Shown: positions 18,415 through 26,134, counted from the stretch's first letter. The stretch is DNA of 39,901 nt from Ruminococcus sp. UBA6407 (GCA_002438605.1 DJPR01000035.1:38588-78488), one strand, 5' to 3'. Notes: generated from the sequence alone by a model not told the origin. Made by a program: numbers and translations.

Positions 18415-18443
18415 AAAAAGGAGAGCCGATAGCTCTCCTTTTT
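18415..18443. terminator. Bidirectional intrinsic terminator
   Basis: GGAGAGC (18420-18426) pairs with GCTCTCC (18432-18438), flanked by five A and five T. It serves both the MoxR operon and the convergent polyamine operon. Confidence 0.92.
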
Positions 18444-18474
18444 GTACTTTTATCAAATCAATACTTTCAAAAGT

Positions 18475-19596
18475 TTATAATCTTGTCTTAAAATCATCAT
18501 AGCCAAATTCTTTTAAAACCTCATATTCTCCGTCACTTTTTAATGCATAAATTGTAGGAAGAGGCATACCGTTAAATGTGTTGTTCTTTACCATTGAATA
18601 TATTGCCATATCCTCAAAAACAAGCATATCCCCGACTTTAAGCGGAGATTCAAAAGAATACTCCCCTATCATATCTCCTGCAAGACAAGTCTGTGAGCCT
18701 AAACGATATGTAAAAGGCTTCTCACCAGAAAGTCCTGAATTTCTGAGAGGCGGTCTGTACGGCATTTCAAGAACATCAGGCATATGGCAGGCTGCTGATG
18801 TATCAAGAATGGCTATCGGCATATCATTTTCAGTAATATCAAGAACCTTTGTATACAAATATCCTGCATTTAAGGCTATTGCTTCTCCCGGTTCAAGATA
18901 AACCTCCAGACCATACTTATCCTGCATTCTCTTAATACAGCGTTCCAAAGTTATAATATCATAATCATCACGAGTTATATGATGTCCTCCGCCGAAATTA
19001 ATCCACTCCATTTGATTTAAATAGCTGCCGAATTTCTCCTCAACCGCATTTAAAGTTTTCTCCAGATCATCTGAATTCTGTTCACATAATGTATGAAAAT
19101 GAAGTCCGCTTACACCATTAAGATTATCTGCCTGAAAATTTTTGAGAGTTATTCCAAGTCTTGATTTTTTTGAACACGGGTCATAAATCTCATGTCCCTC
19201 CTGTGTTGAAAACTCAGGATTTATGCGAAGCCCTATTTTTTTTCCTGCATTAAGCACTTTATCACGATATAAGTCAAGCTGACTGAATGAATTAAAAATT
19301 ATATGTCCGCAGTATGATATTATTTCATCTATTTCGTCACTTCTGTATGCAGCAGAAAATACATGATTTTCTTTTCCCATACATTCATATCCCAATCTTG
19401 CTTCATAAAGTCCGCTGCAAGCTGTTCCGCTTATATAATCACTTATCATTGGATAAAAATGATAGCATGAAAAGGCTTTTTGAGCTAAAAGTATTTTACA
19501 GCCTGTCCTCTGCTCAACTCCTTTAAGGATTTCAAGATTATGCCTTAGTTTATTTTCATCTATAATGTAGCATGGTGTTTTTATGTTTTCCAGCAA
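18475..19596 (-). CDS. nspC: Carboxy(nor)spermidine decarboxylase
   Basis: 373-residue PLP enzyme of the alanine-racemase-fold decarboxylases. It removes CO2 from carboxynorspermidine or carboxyspermidine to yield norspermidine or spermidine. It opens NIKTPCYIIDENKLRHNLEIL, with the PLP Lys in ILLAQKAFSC near residue 40. GLHFHTLCEQN, the YLEPGEAI phosphate-binding block and the LGSQTCLAGD active-site Cys motif are also present. Start choice: AAGGAG at 19605-19610 overlaps GTG 19605 but is 8 nt from TTG 19596, so 19596 is preferred. It is the last gene of the polyamine operon and pairs functionally with the dehydrogenase two genes upstream. Confidence 0.9.
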   Translation of the reverse strand: MLENIKTPCYIIDENKLRHNLEILKGVEQRTGCKILLAQKAFSCYHFYPMISDYISGTACSGLYEARLGYECMGKENHVFSAAYRSDEIDEIISYCGHIIFNSFSQLDLYRDKVLNAGKKIGLRINPEFSTQEGHEIYDPCSKKSRLGITLKNFQADNLNGVSGLHFHTLCEQNSDDLEKTLNAVEEKFGSYLNQMEWINFGGGHHITRDDYDIITLERCIKRMQDKYGLEVYLEPGEAIALNAGYLYTKVLDITENDMPIAILDTSAACHMPDVLEMPYRPPLRNSGLSGEKPFTYRLGSQTCLAGDMIGEYSFESPLKVGDMLVFEDMAIYSMVKNNTFNGMPLPTIYALKSDGEYEVLKEFGYDDFKTRL

Positions 19597-19616
19597 AAAT
19601 TTCACTCCTTAAATAT

Positions 19617-19638
19617 TTGGGCGGCTTTTGCCGCCCAA
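19617..19638 (-). other. Perfect 9-bp hairpin between operon genes
   Basis: TTGGGCGGC (19617-19625) and GCCGCCCAA (19630-19638) flank a 4-nt loop. No U run follows on the minus strand. It is therefore more likely an mRNA-stability or processing hairpin, or a weak attenuator before nspC, than a terminator. Confidence 0.55.
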
Positions 19639-19646
19639 TTCAATTA

Positions 19647-19871
19647 TTAATCGTAAATCAGCTTTTTCTTTCCATTCTTATTTCTTGGAATTTCACGAAC
19701 TCTTACCAAATTGTTCAAATTGATAATACTCTCCGTTTTATCTTCATGGATTACTCTAATCCAACCGTCACCTATTTCCACTATTGTACACTGCAAATGA
19801 CATTGATTATCACATAAATAAACTGCACATTCCTGATCCAGATATTTTTGCAAAGCATCTTCGATTTTCAT
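19647..19871 (-). CDS. Small beta-barrel-like protein in polyamine operon
   Basis: 74-residue protein of unknown function. A short N-terminal helix (MKIEDALQKYLDQE) is followed by alternating strand-like segments: AVYLCDNQ, LQCTIVEIGDGWIRVIHED and SIINLNNLVRVREIP. It ends in a basic tail (RNKNGKKKL). The pattern resembles an Sm-like or SH3-like small barrel, but this is inference from pattern only. AAGGAG is 8 nt before ATG 19871, and the gene lies 15 nt after the dehydrogenase stop, so it is co-transcribed. It could bind RNA (it sits in an operon led by a structured RNA) or be an accessory factor. No homologue name is claimed. Confidence 0.7.
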   Translation of the reverse strand: MKIEDALQKYLDQECAVYLCDNQCHLQCTIVEIGDGWIRVIHEDKTESIINLNNLVRVREIPRNKNGKKKLIYD

Positions 19872-19886
19872 TAACTTTTCTCCTTA

Positions 19887-21089
19887 CTAGTCAACCAAAA
19901 CAGGATTGAAATTCTCCTGCCATGGAAGTCCCCATTTATTGAGAGCATCCATAAAAGGATCAGGATCAAATTCTTCAATATTATATACACCTGCTTTTGC
20001 CCACTGCCCTGTCATTATCATCATTGCACCAATCATTGCAGGAACTCCTGTTGTATATGATATAGCCTGTGAACCAACCTCTTTGTAACATTCCTGATGA
20101 TCGCAAATATTATAAAGGTAATATGTTTTATCCTTGCCGTCCTTTTTACCTCTGAAAATACAGCCTATATTTGTCTTTCCTACTGTTCTCGGGCCAAGTG
20201 AAGCAGGGTCAGGAAGAACAGCTTTCAAGAACTGAAGCGGTACAATTTCCCTGCCTTCATACATAATCGGCTCAATTGAAGTCATGCCAACGTCCTCAAG
20301 ACATTTTAAATGTGTAAGATAGCTCTGACCAAATGTCATGAAGAAACGTATTCTTTTTATGCCTTTAATATTAAGTGCAAGTGATTCCAGTTCTTCATGA
20401 TGCAGCAAATACATATCCTTTTCGCCAACGCCGTCAAAATTATAGACTCTTTTAATCTCCATTGGCTCTGTTTCAATCCATTTGCCGTCCTCAATATAAC
20501 TGCCCTTTGCAGAAACCTCACGAATATTAATTTCAGGATTAAAGTTTGTTGCAAACGGATATCCGTGGTCGCCTCCGTTGCAGTCAAGAATATCTATATA
20601 ATTGATTTCATCAAACTCATGTTTCATTGCATATGCTGAAAAAACACCTGTAACACCGGGGTCAAAGCCGCTTCCGAGAAGTGCTGTTATACCTGCCTTT
20701 TCAAACTTTTCTCTGTATGCCCACTGCCATTTATACTCAAACTTTGCTGTATCAAGCGGTTCATAATTTGCTGTATCAACATAATGAGTCTTTGTTGCAA
20801 GACAGGCGTCCATAATTGTCAAATCCTGATAAGGCAATGCTAAGTTGAGTACAACGTCAGGTTTATATGACTCAATAAGAGCAATCAATTCATCAACATT
20901 ATCTGCGTTAACCTGTGCAGTTTCTATTACTGTTTTAGTGGTAGGCTGTAATTTCTCCTTTAATGCATCACATTTAGACTTTGTGCGGCTTGCAATCATT
21001 ATTCCCTCAAAAACTTCACTGTTCTGACAGCATTTGTGAATAGCTACAGAGGCAACTCCTCCGCAGCCGATTATCATACACTTTCCCAT
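19887..21089 (-). CDS. Carboxy(nor)spermidine dehydrogenase (saccharopine dehydrogenase family)
   Basis: 400-residue NAD(P)-dependent reductase of the Lys9/saccharopine dehydrogenase fold. It is expected to condense aspartate semialdehyde with putrescine or diaminopropane and reduce the imine to carboxyspermidine or carboxynorspermidine. The N-terminal Rossmann motif is MIIGCGGVASVAIHKC. DVVLNLALPYQD and the family block ALLGSGFDPGVTGVFSAYA follow. Adjacency to nspC favours this over lysine metabolism. In cyanobacteria related enzymes act on agmatine instead, which is also possible here because arginine decarboxylase is in the operon. AAAGGAG precedes ATG 21089. Confidence 0.88.
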   Translation of the reverse strand: MGKCMIIGCGGVASVAIHKCCQNSEVFEGIMIASRTKSKCDALKEKLQPTTKTVIETAQVNADNVDELIALIESYKPDVVLNLALPYQDLTIMDACLATKTHYVDTANYEPLDTAKFEYKWQWAYREKFEKAGITALLGSGFDPGVTGVFSAYAMKHEFDEINYIDILDCNGGDHGYPFATNFNPEINIREVSAKGSYIEDGKWIETEPMEIKRVYNFDGVGEKDMYLLHHEELESLALNIKGIKRIRFFMTFGQSYLTHLKCLEDVGMTSIEPIMYEGREIVPLQFLKAVLPDPASLGPRTVGKTNIGCIFRGKKDGKDKTYYLYNICDHQECYKEVGSQAISYTTGVPAMIGAMMIMTGQWAKAGVYNIEEFDPDPFMDALNKWGLPWQENFNPVLVD

Positions 21090-21094
21090 AATTT

Positions 21095-21565
21095 TTACTC
21101 CTTTATTATATACTTCATTTCCGTATATTCGGAAAATACTTCTTTAAATCCTATGCTTTTATATAAATTATACCCGTCCTTTGACGCTTTAAGTTCAACG
21201 AAATCAAGCTTAAACCTTTCGGCATCTGATAACAGCATCTTCATAAGCTTTTTGGCAATGCCCTGTTTTCTGTAGTCAGGTTTAGTATAAACATTAAGCA
21301 CAAATCCTGTTCTGCCTGTCTGAAAAACAACATTTGCAGGTTTTTCAGACAAAATTAAAAATGCAGATGAAACAACCTTATCATCATCTTTTGCAATATA
21401 TGCAAAAAAGTCTTTACTTAAATGCTGTTCATAATAGTCCGGCAAAGACGACTTTATTTTATTCAAGACATCATCTTCAATTTTTCCGTAATCCTCAATA
21501 AGATAATCAAGCCTTATTTTTACAAGCTCCGTAATATTATTTTTATCTGCCCTTAAAAAATGCAT
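21095..21565 (-). CDS. GNAT-family N-acetyltransferase
   Basis: 156-residue acetyl-CoA-dependent acetyltransferase. It starts MHFLRADKNNITELVKIRLDYL. The acetyl-CoA-binding motif A is NVYTKPDYRKQGIAKKLMKMLL near residues 90-112, and a C-terminal GYNLYKSIGFKEVFSEY block follows. Placed inside the polyamine operon, it may acetylate a polyamine or intermediate, as PaiA or SpeG do, but it is not closely recognisable as either. Start choice: AAAGGAG lies 6-7 nt before ATG 21565; the longer reading from 21613 runs into the repeat and lacks a site. Confidence 0.8.
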   Translation of the reverse strand: MHFLRADKNNITELVKIRLDYLIEDYGKIEDDVLNKIKSSLPDYYEQHLSKDFFAYIAKDDDKVVSSAFLILSEKPANVVFQTGRTGFVLNVYTKPDYRKQGIAKKLMKMLLSDAERFKLDFVELKASKDGYNLYKSIGFKEVFSEYTEMKYIIKE

Positions 21566-21598
21566 ATAAAAGCTCCTTTCATCTGATGAAGGAATTGC

Positions 21599-21650
21599 GC
21601 AATCACCGCACAAAGCATATCAATAGAGCTTTTGTACGGCAATACCTTAT
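21599..21650. repeat. Dispersed palindromic repeat inside polyamine operon (copy 8)
   Basis: The left arm CAATCACCGCACAAAGC (from 21600) and right arm GCTTTTGTACGGCAATACCTT (ending 21649) pair imperfectly. It fills the space between speB and the GNAT gene. Confidence 0.65.
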
Positions 21651-22498
21651 GTCATTGCAAGCAGCATTTCACGAATAATCTTGCATGCAGCGGCAGTAGA
21701 TACTCCGCTCTGGTCATACTGCGGACTAAGTTCATTTACGTCACAGCCTGCAATATCAAGCTGACTGCAAACAAAAGTCAACGCCTCTCTCAATTCCCCG
21801 AAGCTTACTCCCTCAGCTTCAGGAGTTCCTGTTCCGGGAAATACAGAGGGGTCAAGAACGTCAAGGTCAACAGTAAGATAAACCTTTTTCCCTCTGAGCT
21901 GGTTTACAATATCTTCAAGTCCGTTAAAATTAAACTTATTCATAAATGTATGCTCAGATGCAAATTCAAATTCCTCTCTGTCACCGCTTCTTATTCCAAA
22001 CTGGAAAATATGACCGTCACCCACGATATCATGGCATCTTCTCAGCACACACGCATGAGAAAGCTTTTGTCCGAGATAATCGTCACGCAAATCAGCATGA
22101 GCGTCAAAATGAATTATATACAAATCATCAATTTTTTCGGTTACTGCCATAACCGCACCAAGTGTTACAAGATGCTCTCCGCCAATCATAAACGGTATTT
22201 TGCCGTCAGTTAAAATTCGGTCTGTTCGCATGGCAATATCCGCAATAACTCTGTTTGTACTGCCGAATGCAAGCTCCAGATCACCGCTGTCAAAATAGGA
22301 ATAATCAAGCATATCTTTATCCTGATATGGACTGTATGTTTCAATGCCAAAGCTCTCATTCCTTATTGCTGACGGGCCAAATCTCGTTCCGGGACGAAAA
22401 CTTGTTGTCCCGTCAAAGCCTGCACCAAAAAGAACTATATCTGCATCTTCATACTCAGCGTCACAAGCAATAAAATTATGAATATTTTTACTCAACAT
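21647..22498 (-). CDS. speB: Agmatinase
   Basis: 283-residue binuclear-manganese ureohydrolase that splits agmatine into putrescine and urea. Metal-ligand motifs are GGEHLVTLGA near residue 102, FDAHADLRDDY near 125 and TVDLDVLDPSVFPGTGTPEAEG near 205. Length and motifs fit agmatinase rather than arginase, and arginine decarboxylase in the same operon supports that. It overlaps speE by 11 nt; the site GAGGAG lies inside the speE end. In an aminopropylagmatine route the same enzyme could hydrolyse aminopropylagmatine to spermidine. Confidence 0.92.
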   Translation of the reverse strand: MLSKNIHNFIACDAEYEDADIVLFGAGFDGTTSFRPGTRFGPSAIRNESFGIETYSPYQDKDMLDYSYFDSGDLELAFGSTNRVIADIAMRTDRILTDGKIPFMIGGEHLVTLGAVMAVTEKIDDLYIIHFDAHADLRDDYLGQKLSHACVLRRCHDIVGDGHIFQFGIRSGDREEFEFASEHTFMNKFNFNGLEDIVNQLRGKKVYLTVDLDVLDPSVFPGTGTPEAEGVSFGELREALTFVCSQLDIAGCDVNELSPQYDQSGVSTAAACKIIREMLLAMT

Positions 22499-23339
22499 CT
22501 CTTAAAAGCTCCTCTACATAATTTGGCAGTGCAAATGCTCCTACATGAAGTCTTGGATTATAATAACGTGTTTTCAAGCCAAGCATACTCCATTTTGTAC
22601 CATTGAAATCATTTACGGGATGATATTTCTTTGAAGCAAATCCGAAAAGCCAATGTCCTGATGGATATGTCGGAATATGTGCCTGATAAACCTTACTTAT
22701 CGGAAAGCTCTCTACTATTCTCTTATGTGAGCGCTGCATTGCTGCTGCATCTTCATCATAAAACGGACTTTCATGCTGATTAACCATTATTCCGTCTGCT
22801 TTCAGTGCCTTATAACAGCTGCCGTAAAACTCCTTTGTAAAAAGTCCTTCACCAGGTCCGAACGGGTCTGTTGAGTCTACAATGATAATATCATACTTAT
22901 CTTCACAGCTTCTTATGAATTTTACGCCATCCTCAAAGTAAAAATTTATTCTTGGATCATCAAAACAGCATGACGTTGTTGGAAGATATTTTTTGCTTAC
23001 CTCTACCACAAGTTCATCAATTTCCACCAAATCAATGCTTTCAATTGACGGATAACGTGTAAGCTCTCTTATTACTCCGCCGTCACCTGCACCGATTAAA
23101 AGTATTTTCTTAGGATTCGGATGAACCGCTACAGGTATATGAGTAATCATTTCATGGTAAATGAACTCATCCTTTTCCGTAAGCATCATATATCCGTCAA
23201 GAGTAAGAAAGCGTCCGAACTCTTTTGAATCAAAAACATCAATTCTTTGGAACTCACTGTTTGCACTGTAAAGCTGTCTGTCAACCTTTATTGAAAATTT
23301 AACATTTGGCGTATGACGTTCACTGAACCACAATTCCAT
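22488..23339 (-). CDS. speE: Polyamine aminopropyltransferase (spermidine synthase)
   Basis: 283-residue Rossmann-fold enzyme that moves an aminopropyl group from decarboxylated SAM to putrescine. It opens MELWFSERHTPNVKFSIKV. Binding motifs are EFIYHEMITHIPVAVHPNPK, the nucleotide loop ILLIGAGDGGVIRELTRY near residue 80 and VDSTDPFGPGEGLF near 152, with the catalytic Asp in DSTDP. Length matches the bacterial family. GGAGG is 7 nt before ATG 23339. It sits between speB and the decarboxylase. Confidence 0.95.
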   Translation of the reverse strand: MELWFSERHTPNVKFSIKVDRQLYSANSEFQRIDVFDSKEFGRFLTLDGYMMLTEKDEFIYHEMITHIPVAVHPNPKKILLIGAGDGGVIRELTRYPSIESIDLVEIDELVVEVSKKYLPTTSCCFDDPRINFYFEDGVKFIRSCEDKYDIIIVDSTDPFGPGEGLFTKEFYGSCYKALKADGIMVNQHESPFYDEDAAAMQRSHKRIVESFPISKVYQAHIPTYPSGHWLFGFASKKYHPVNDFNGTKWSMLGLKTRYYNPRLHVGAFALPNYVEELLRDVE

Positions 23340-23352
23340 TTTTATCCTCCTT

Positions 23353-24798
23353 TTATATCAGAACATTCAGTCTTTCAATATTTAAATCCTCTGTACCTGT
23401 CATGGAACAGCCTTTTTCCTTTGCATATTTAATATATTTTATTATATCCTCTGTAATCAGTTCACCCGGTGCAAGAATCGGTATTCCCGGAGGATAGCAC
23501 ATTACAAATTCACTGCATATACGTCCTGCCGACTGTTCCAGAAGAAGTGACTCCTTATCTGCATAAAATGCTTTTCTCGGTGTTTGTGCAACAATAGGAT
23601 TTATATATTCCTGACTTAACATTCCTGATGCTGAACGTCCGAACCTGCGGCGTATTTCAAATAATGCACTTATTAAACGCTCAATATCACGCTTTCTGTC
23701 CCCAACAGACAAATATGCAAGTATATTTCCTATATCACCGAATTCAATCTGAATGTCATATTCATCACGAAGCAAATCGTAAACCTCAATTCCTGCAAGT
23801 CCGATTGACAGGGTGTGAACAGAAAGTTTTGAAGCGTCAAAATCAAAAATACTGTCACCGTTTATCAGTTCCTTGGAGAATGCATAATATCCGCCTATTG
23901 AGTTTATTTCAGAACGTGCATACTCTGCCATTTCAAGCGTCTGTGCAAAGATTTCCTTTCCATGTAAAGCAAGTCTTTTTCTTGAAATATCCAGACTTGT
24001 AAGAAGAAGGTATGAAGCACTTGTAGTTTGAGTAAGGTTGATAATCTGACGCATATAATCAGAATTTATTTTCTTTCCCATAAGCAGAAATGAACTTTGA
24101 GTAAGACTTCCTCCTGATTTATGCATACTTACAGATGCAAGGTCAGCACCTGCTGCCATTGCGGTAATCGGGAAATTATCTCCGAAATAAAAATGTGTAC
24201 CATGCGCCTCGTCAACGAGGACAAGCATCCCCTTTGAATGAGCAAGCTCTGTAATACGTTTTAAGTCTGAACAAATACCGTAATATGTCGGATTATTTAT
24301 AAGAACAGCCTTAGCGTCGGGATTTTCCTCAATTGCCTGTTCGACCTGTTTAACTGACATGCCCAATGCAATTCCAAGCTGATTATTCACTTCCGGATTA
24401 ACATAAACAGGTACTGCATCACATAATATAAGTGCATTTATAGCACTTCTATGCACATTTCTCGGCATAATTATCTTATCTCCGCCTTTGCAGGCATACA
24501 TAATCATGCTTTGTACGGCAGATGTAGTACCGCCTACCATAAAGAAAGCGTTTTCAGCACCAAAGGCCTCCGCCGCTATTTCCTCAGCCTCTTTTATTAC
24601 AGATACAGGATGACACAAATTATCAAGCGGTTTCATAGAATTAACATCTATGCTCATGCATGCTTCACCGAAAAACTCGGTCAATTCTGCATTTCCTCTG
24701 CCCCTTTTATGTCCCGGAACATCAAAAGGCACTACTCTCATTTTTTTAAATTTTTCCAATGCCTCATAAATAGGGGCTTTATTTTGGTCTAACAGCAT
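23353..24798 (-). CDS. speA: Arginine/lysine/ornithine decarboxylase, Firmicute type
   Basis: 481-residue fold-type I PLP decarboxylase. Members like Bacillus SpeA (formerly Cad) convert arginine to agmatine. It begins at a VPFDVPGHKRGRG motif (residues 22-34). FFMVGGTTSAVQSMI binds PLP, and VDEAHGTHFYF precedes the PLP lysine in SVSMHKSGGSLTQSS near residue 228. The C-terminal domain contains PPGIPILAPGE. Agmatinase downstream makes arginine the best substrate guess, but lysine or ornithine cannot be excluded. Its ATG overlaps the speD stop by one base (TGATG), so the two are translationally coupled. Confidence 0.88.
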   Translation of the reverse strand: MLLDQNKAPIYEALEKFKKMRVVPFDVPGHKRGRGNAELTEFFGEACMSIDVNSMKPLDNLCHPVSVIKEAEEIAAEAFGAENAFFMVGGTTSAVQSMIMYACKGGDKIIMPRNVHRSAINALILCDAVPVYVNPEVNNQLGIALGMSVKQVEQAIEENPDAKAVLINNPTYYGICSDLKRITELAHSKGMLVLVDEAHGTHFYFGDNFPITAMAAGADLASVSMHKSGGSLTQSSFLLMGKKINSDYMRQIINLTQTTSASYLLLTSLDISRKRLALHGKEIFAQTLEMAEYARSEINSIGGYYAFSKELINGDSIFDFDASKLSVHTLSIGLAGIEVYDLLRDEYDIQIEFGDIGNILAYLSVGDRKRDIERLISALFEIRRRFGRSASGMLSQEYINPIVAQTPRKAFYADKESLLLEQSAGRICSEFVMCYPPGIPILAPGELITEDIIKYIKYAKEKGCSMTGTEDLNIERLNVLI

Positions 24799-25559
24799 CA
24801 GTATACATTCCTTCCACTGAAAATTTCAATCATTTCACGTCTTAAAGCCGTACTTATTTCAAGACGGCGATATGGCGGAAGTTCATCAACATCTGTATTG
24901 AACAGATAATTCTGAAGATACAGTTCTTTAATAAGCATTTTGGTGTGAAAAATATTAGCATCATATACATTTATATCTACCGCATCGTAATCTCTCAGGG
25001 TTTTGCTGTCAATATAATTCTGAATTGAAGTAATCTCATGGTCGATAAAAAGTTTTTCACCATGAATGTTTCTTGTAAAGCCACGCACACGATAATCCAT
25101 AGTAATAATATCTGAATCAAAGCTGCTTATAAGATAATCAAGTGCAGTAAGAGGAGTAATTTTACCACAGGTTGCCACATCTATATCTACCCTGAAAGTA
25201 GCGATACTTGTATCAGGATGAAATTCCGGATATGTATGAACGGTAACGTGACTTTTATCAAGATGAGCTACGATTTCATTTCCGTTAGCAGGAATCATCG
25301 TATCATCAGCAATAAGAAATGTTGCAGACGCACCCTGAGGGTCATAATCCTGTTTGGATACACTCAAAACCTGTGCACCAATCATTTCTGTAACATGTGA
25401 CATTATATCAGTTATTCTTTCAGAATTATACTGTTCGTCAACATAGGCAATATAATCCTGCTGTTCCTTCTGAGTTTTGGCATAACAGACATCATATATA
25501 TTAAAGCTGAGTGACTTTGTAAGATTATTAAAGCCGTAAAGCTTAAGCTTATTTTCCAT
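24798..25559 (-). CDS. speD: S-adenosylmethionine decarboxylase proenzyme
   Basis: 253-residue pyruvoyl enzyme, class 1A (E. coli-like). It decarboxylates SAM to supply aminopropyl groups to SpeE. The self-cleavage site is in [18 protein letters not shown], with cleavage expected between Lys and Ser near residue 113, where Ser becomes the pyruvoyl cofactor. It opens [20 protein letters not shown] and contains the family block [22 protein letters not shown]. It is the first gene of the operon, with GAGGTG before ATG 25559. A strong terminator 24 nt upstream ends a long structured leader, so expression needs readthrough. Confidence 0.95.
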   Translation of the reverse strand: MENKLKLYGFNNLTKSLSFNIYDVCYAKTQKEQQDYIAYVDEQYNSERITDIMSHVTEMIGAQVLSVSKQDYDPQGASATFLIADDTMIPANGNEIVAHLDKSHVTVHTYPEFHPDTSIATFRVDIDVATCGKITPLTALDYLISSFDSDIITMDYRVRGFTRNIHGEKLFIDHEITSIQNYIDSKTLRDYDAVDINVYDANIFHTKMLIKELYLQNYLFNTDVDELPPYRRLEISTALRREMIEIFSGRNVY

Positions 25560-25582
25560 TTAAACAGCACCTCATTTTATGC

Positions 25583-25624
25583 AAAATTAAAAGCACATAA
25601 CAGTAACATCAACTGTTATGTGCT
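25583..25624 (-). terminator. Intrinsic terminator in the speD leader
   Basis: A perfect 13-bp stem pairs AGCACATAACAGT (25624-25612) with ACTGTTATGTGCT (25604-25592) around a 7-nt loop. TTTAATTTT follows. It stands 24 nt before the speD start with no room for another promoter. Confidence 0.93.
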
Positions 25625-26072
25625 GTGAATTACTTTAATCTGCACAGATATATTCCAAATGCAATAAAGCTTCATTTCTTGGCTTCAGAGTCTATATAGC
25701 AAGAATACTTTTACTACTCTTATTGACCATTCACAAGTTGATGTGCGAGAACGCATAAATACTTTCTAACAAACTTATAAAATGTAATTTCAAATCAATA
25801 AGGCAACAGAAGTTGCCAGCTGAAAATAAGAACTTGTTTACACAAAATATGTAGAACCTTTGAGCAAAGATTTATCAAAATCTGCACATATACACTTGTG
25901 ACGGCAGGCTCTCTTAATCAGCAGTCGGCATTTGACCCAGCTGTCCGTATGGCTATAACTCCAGAAAGGAGTGGTCAATATCTTGCTATTGATCTGCAAA
26001 AAATATTTTCACTTATGGAAATATTTTATCTGCGGAACAACGTACTGAAAACCGAAGCTTTCGCTGCAATAC
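25583..26072 (-). ncRNA. Large structured leader RNA of the polyamine operon, class unknown
   Basis: About 490 nt, transcribed from its own promoter and ending at the terminator. The 25560-26134 gap has no credible gene. Long-range helices seen: AAAGCTTC (26061-26054) with GAAGCTTT (25673-25666); GGTTTTCAG (26053-26045) with CTGAAGCC (25688-25681, one bulge); ATAGCAAGA (25989-25981) with TCTTGCTAT (25704-25696); TATTGACCA (25980-25972) with TGGTCAATA (25729-25721); and TCACAAGT (25901-25894) with ACTTGTGA (25738-25731). Local hairpins: CTCC/GGAG (25971-25959), ACGG-A-CAG/CTGCCGT (25948-25901), AGATTT/AAATCT (25883-25868), GGCAAC/GTTGCC (25818-25803) and TGCG/CGCA (25755-25744). The nested closure of both ends is the mark of a folded RNA. 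It shows no T-box, SAM, tmRNA, RNase P or SRP signature. It could be a metabolite-sensing attenuator or a free-standing ncRNA. Confidence 0.7.
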
Positions 26073-26078
26073 AAGTGT

Positions 26079-26107
26079 ATTTTATCACATTTTATCAAAC
26101 CTGTCAA
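26079..26107 (-). promoter_or_regulatory. Sigma-A promoter of the spe leader RNA, with dyad
   Basis: TTGACA (26107-26102) and TAAAAT (26084-26079) are 17 bp apart, with an extended TGA before the -10. A dyad GTCAAT-N6-ATTGAC (26103-26120) overlaps the -35. The start should be near 26072. Confidence 0.88.
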
Positions 26108-26134
26108 TACTTGAATTGACATAAACGTTTATTT

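Noticed and set aside
21566..21613. An N-terminal extension of the GNAT protein (MCGDCAIPSSDERSFY)
   Set aside because: It would be encoded largely by repeat sequence with no ribosome site, whereas ATG 21565 has AAAGGAG at good spacing.
25801..25820. AGGCAACAGAAGTTGCCAG as a further copy of the dispersed repeat
   Set aside because: Only the outer GGCAAC/GTTGCC is shared and the CCGCAC core is missing. It is better explained as a hairpin of the spe leader RNA.
25583..26072. Identity of the spe leader as tmRNA, RNase P RNA, SRP RNA, T-box or SAM riboswitch
   Set aside because: There is no CCA-ended tRNA-like part, no GAGGAAAGTCC block, no TGGNACCGCG T-box tail and no SAM-I core. Size also disagrees with the SAM and SRP classes.
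25898..26119. A 73-codon plus-strand reading frame inside the spe leader region
   Set aside because: It has no ribosome site, and it lies antisense to a region with a minus-strand promoter, paired helices and a terminator.
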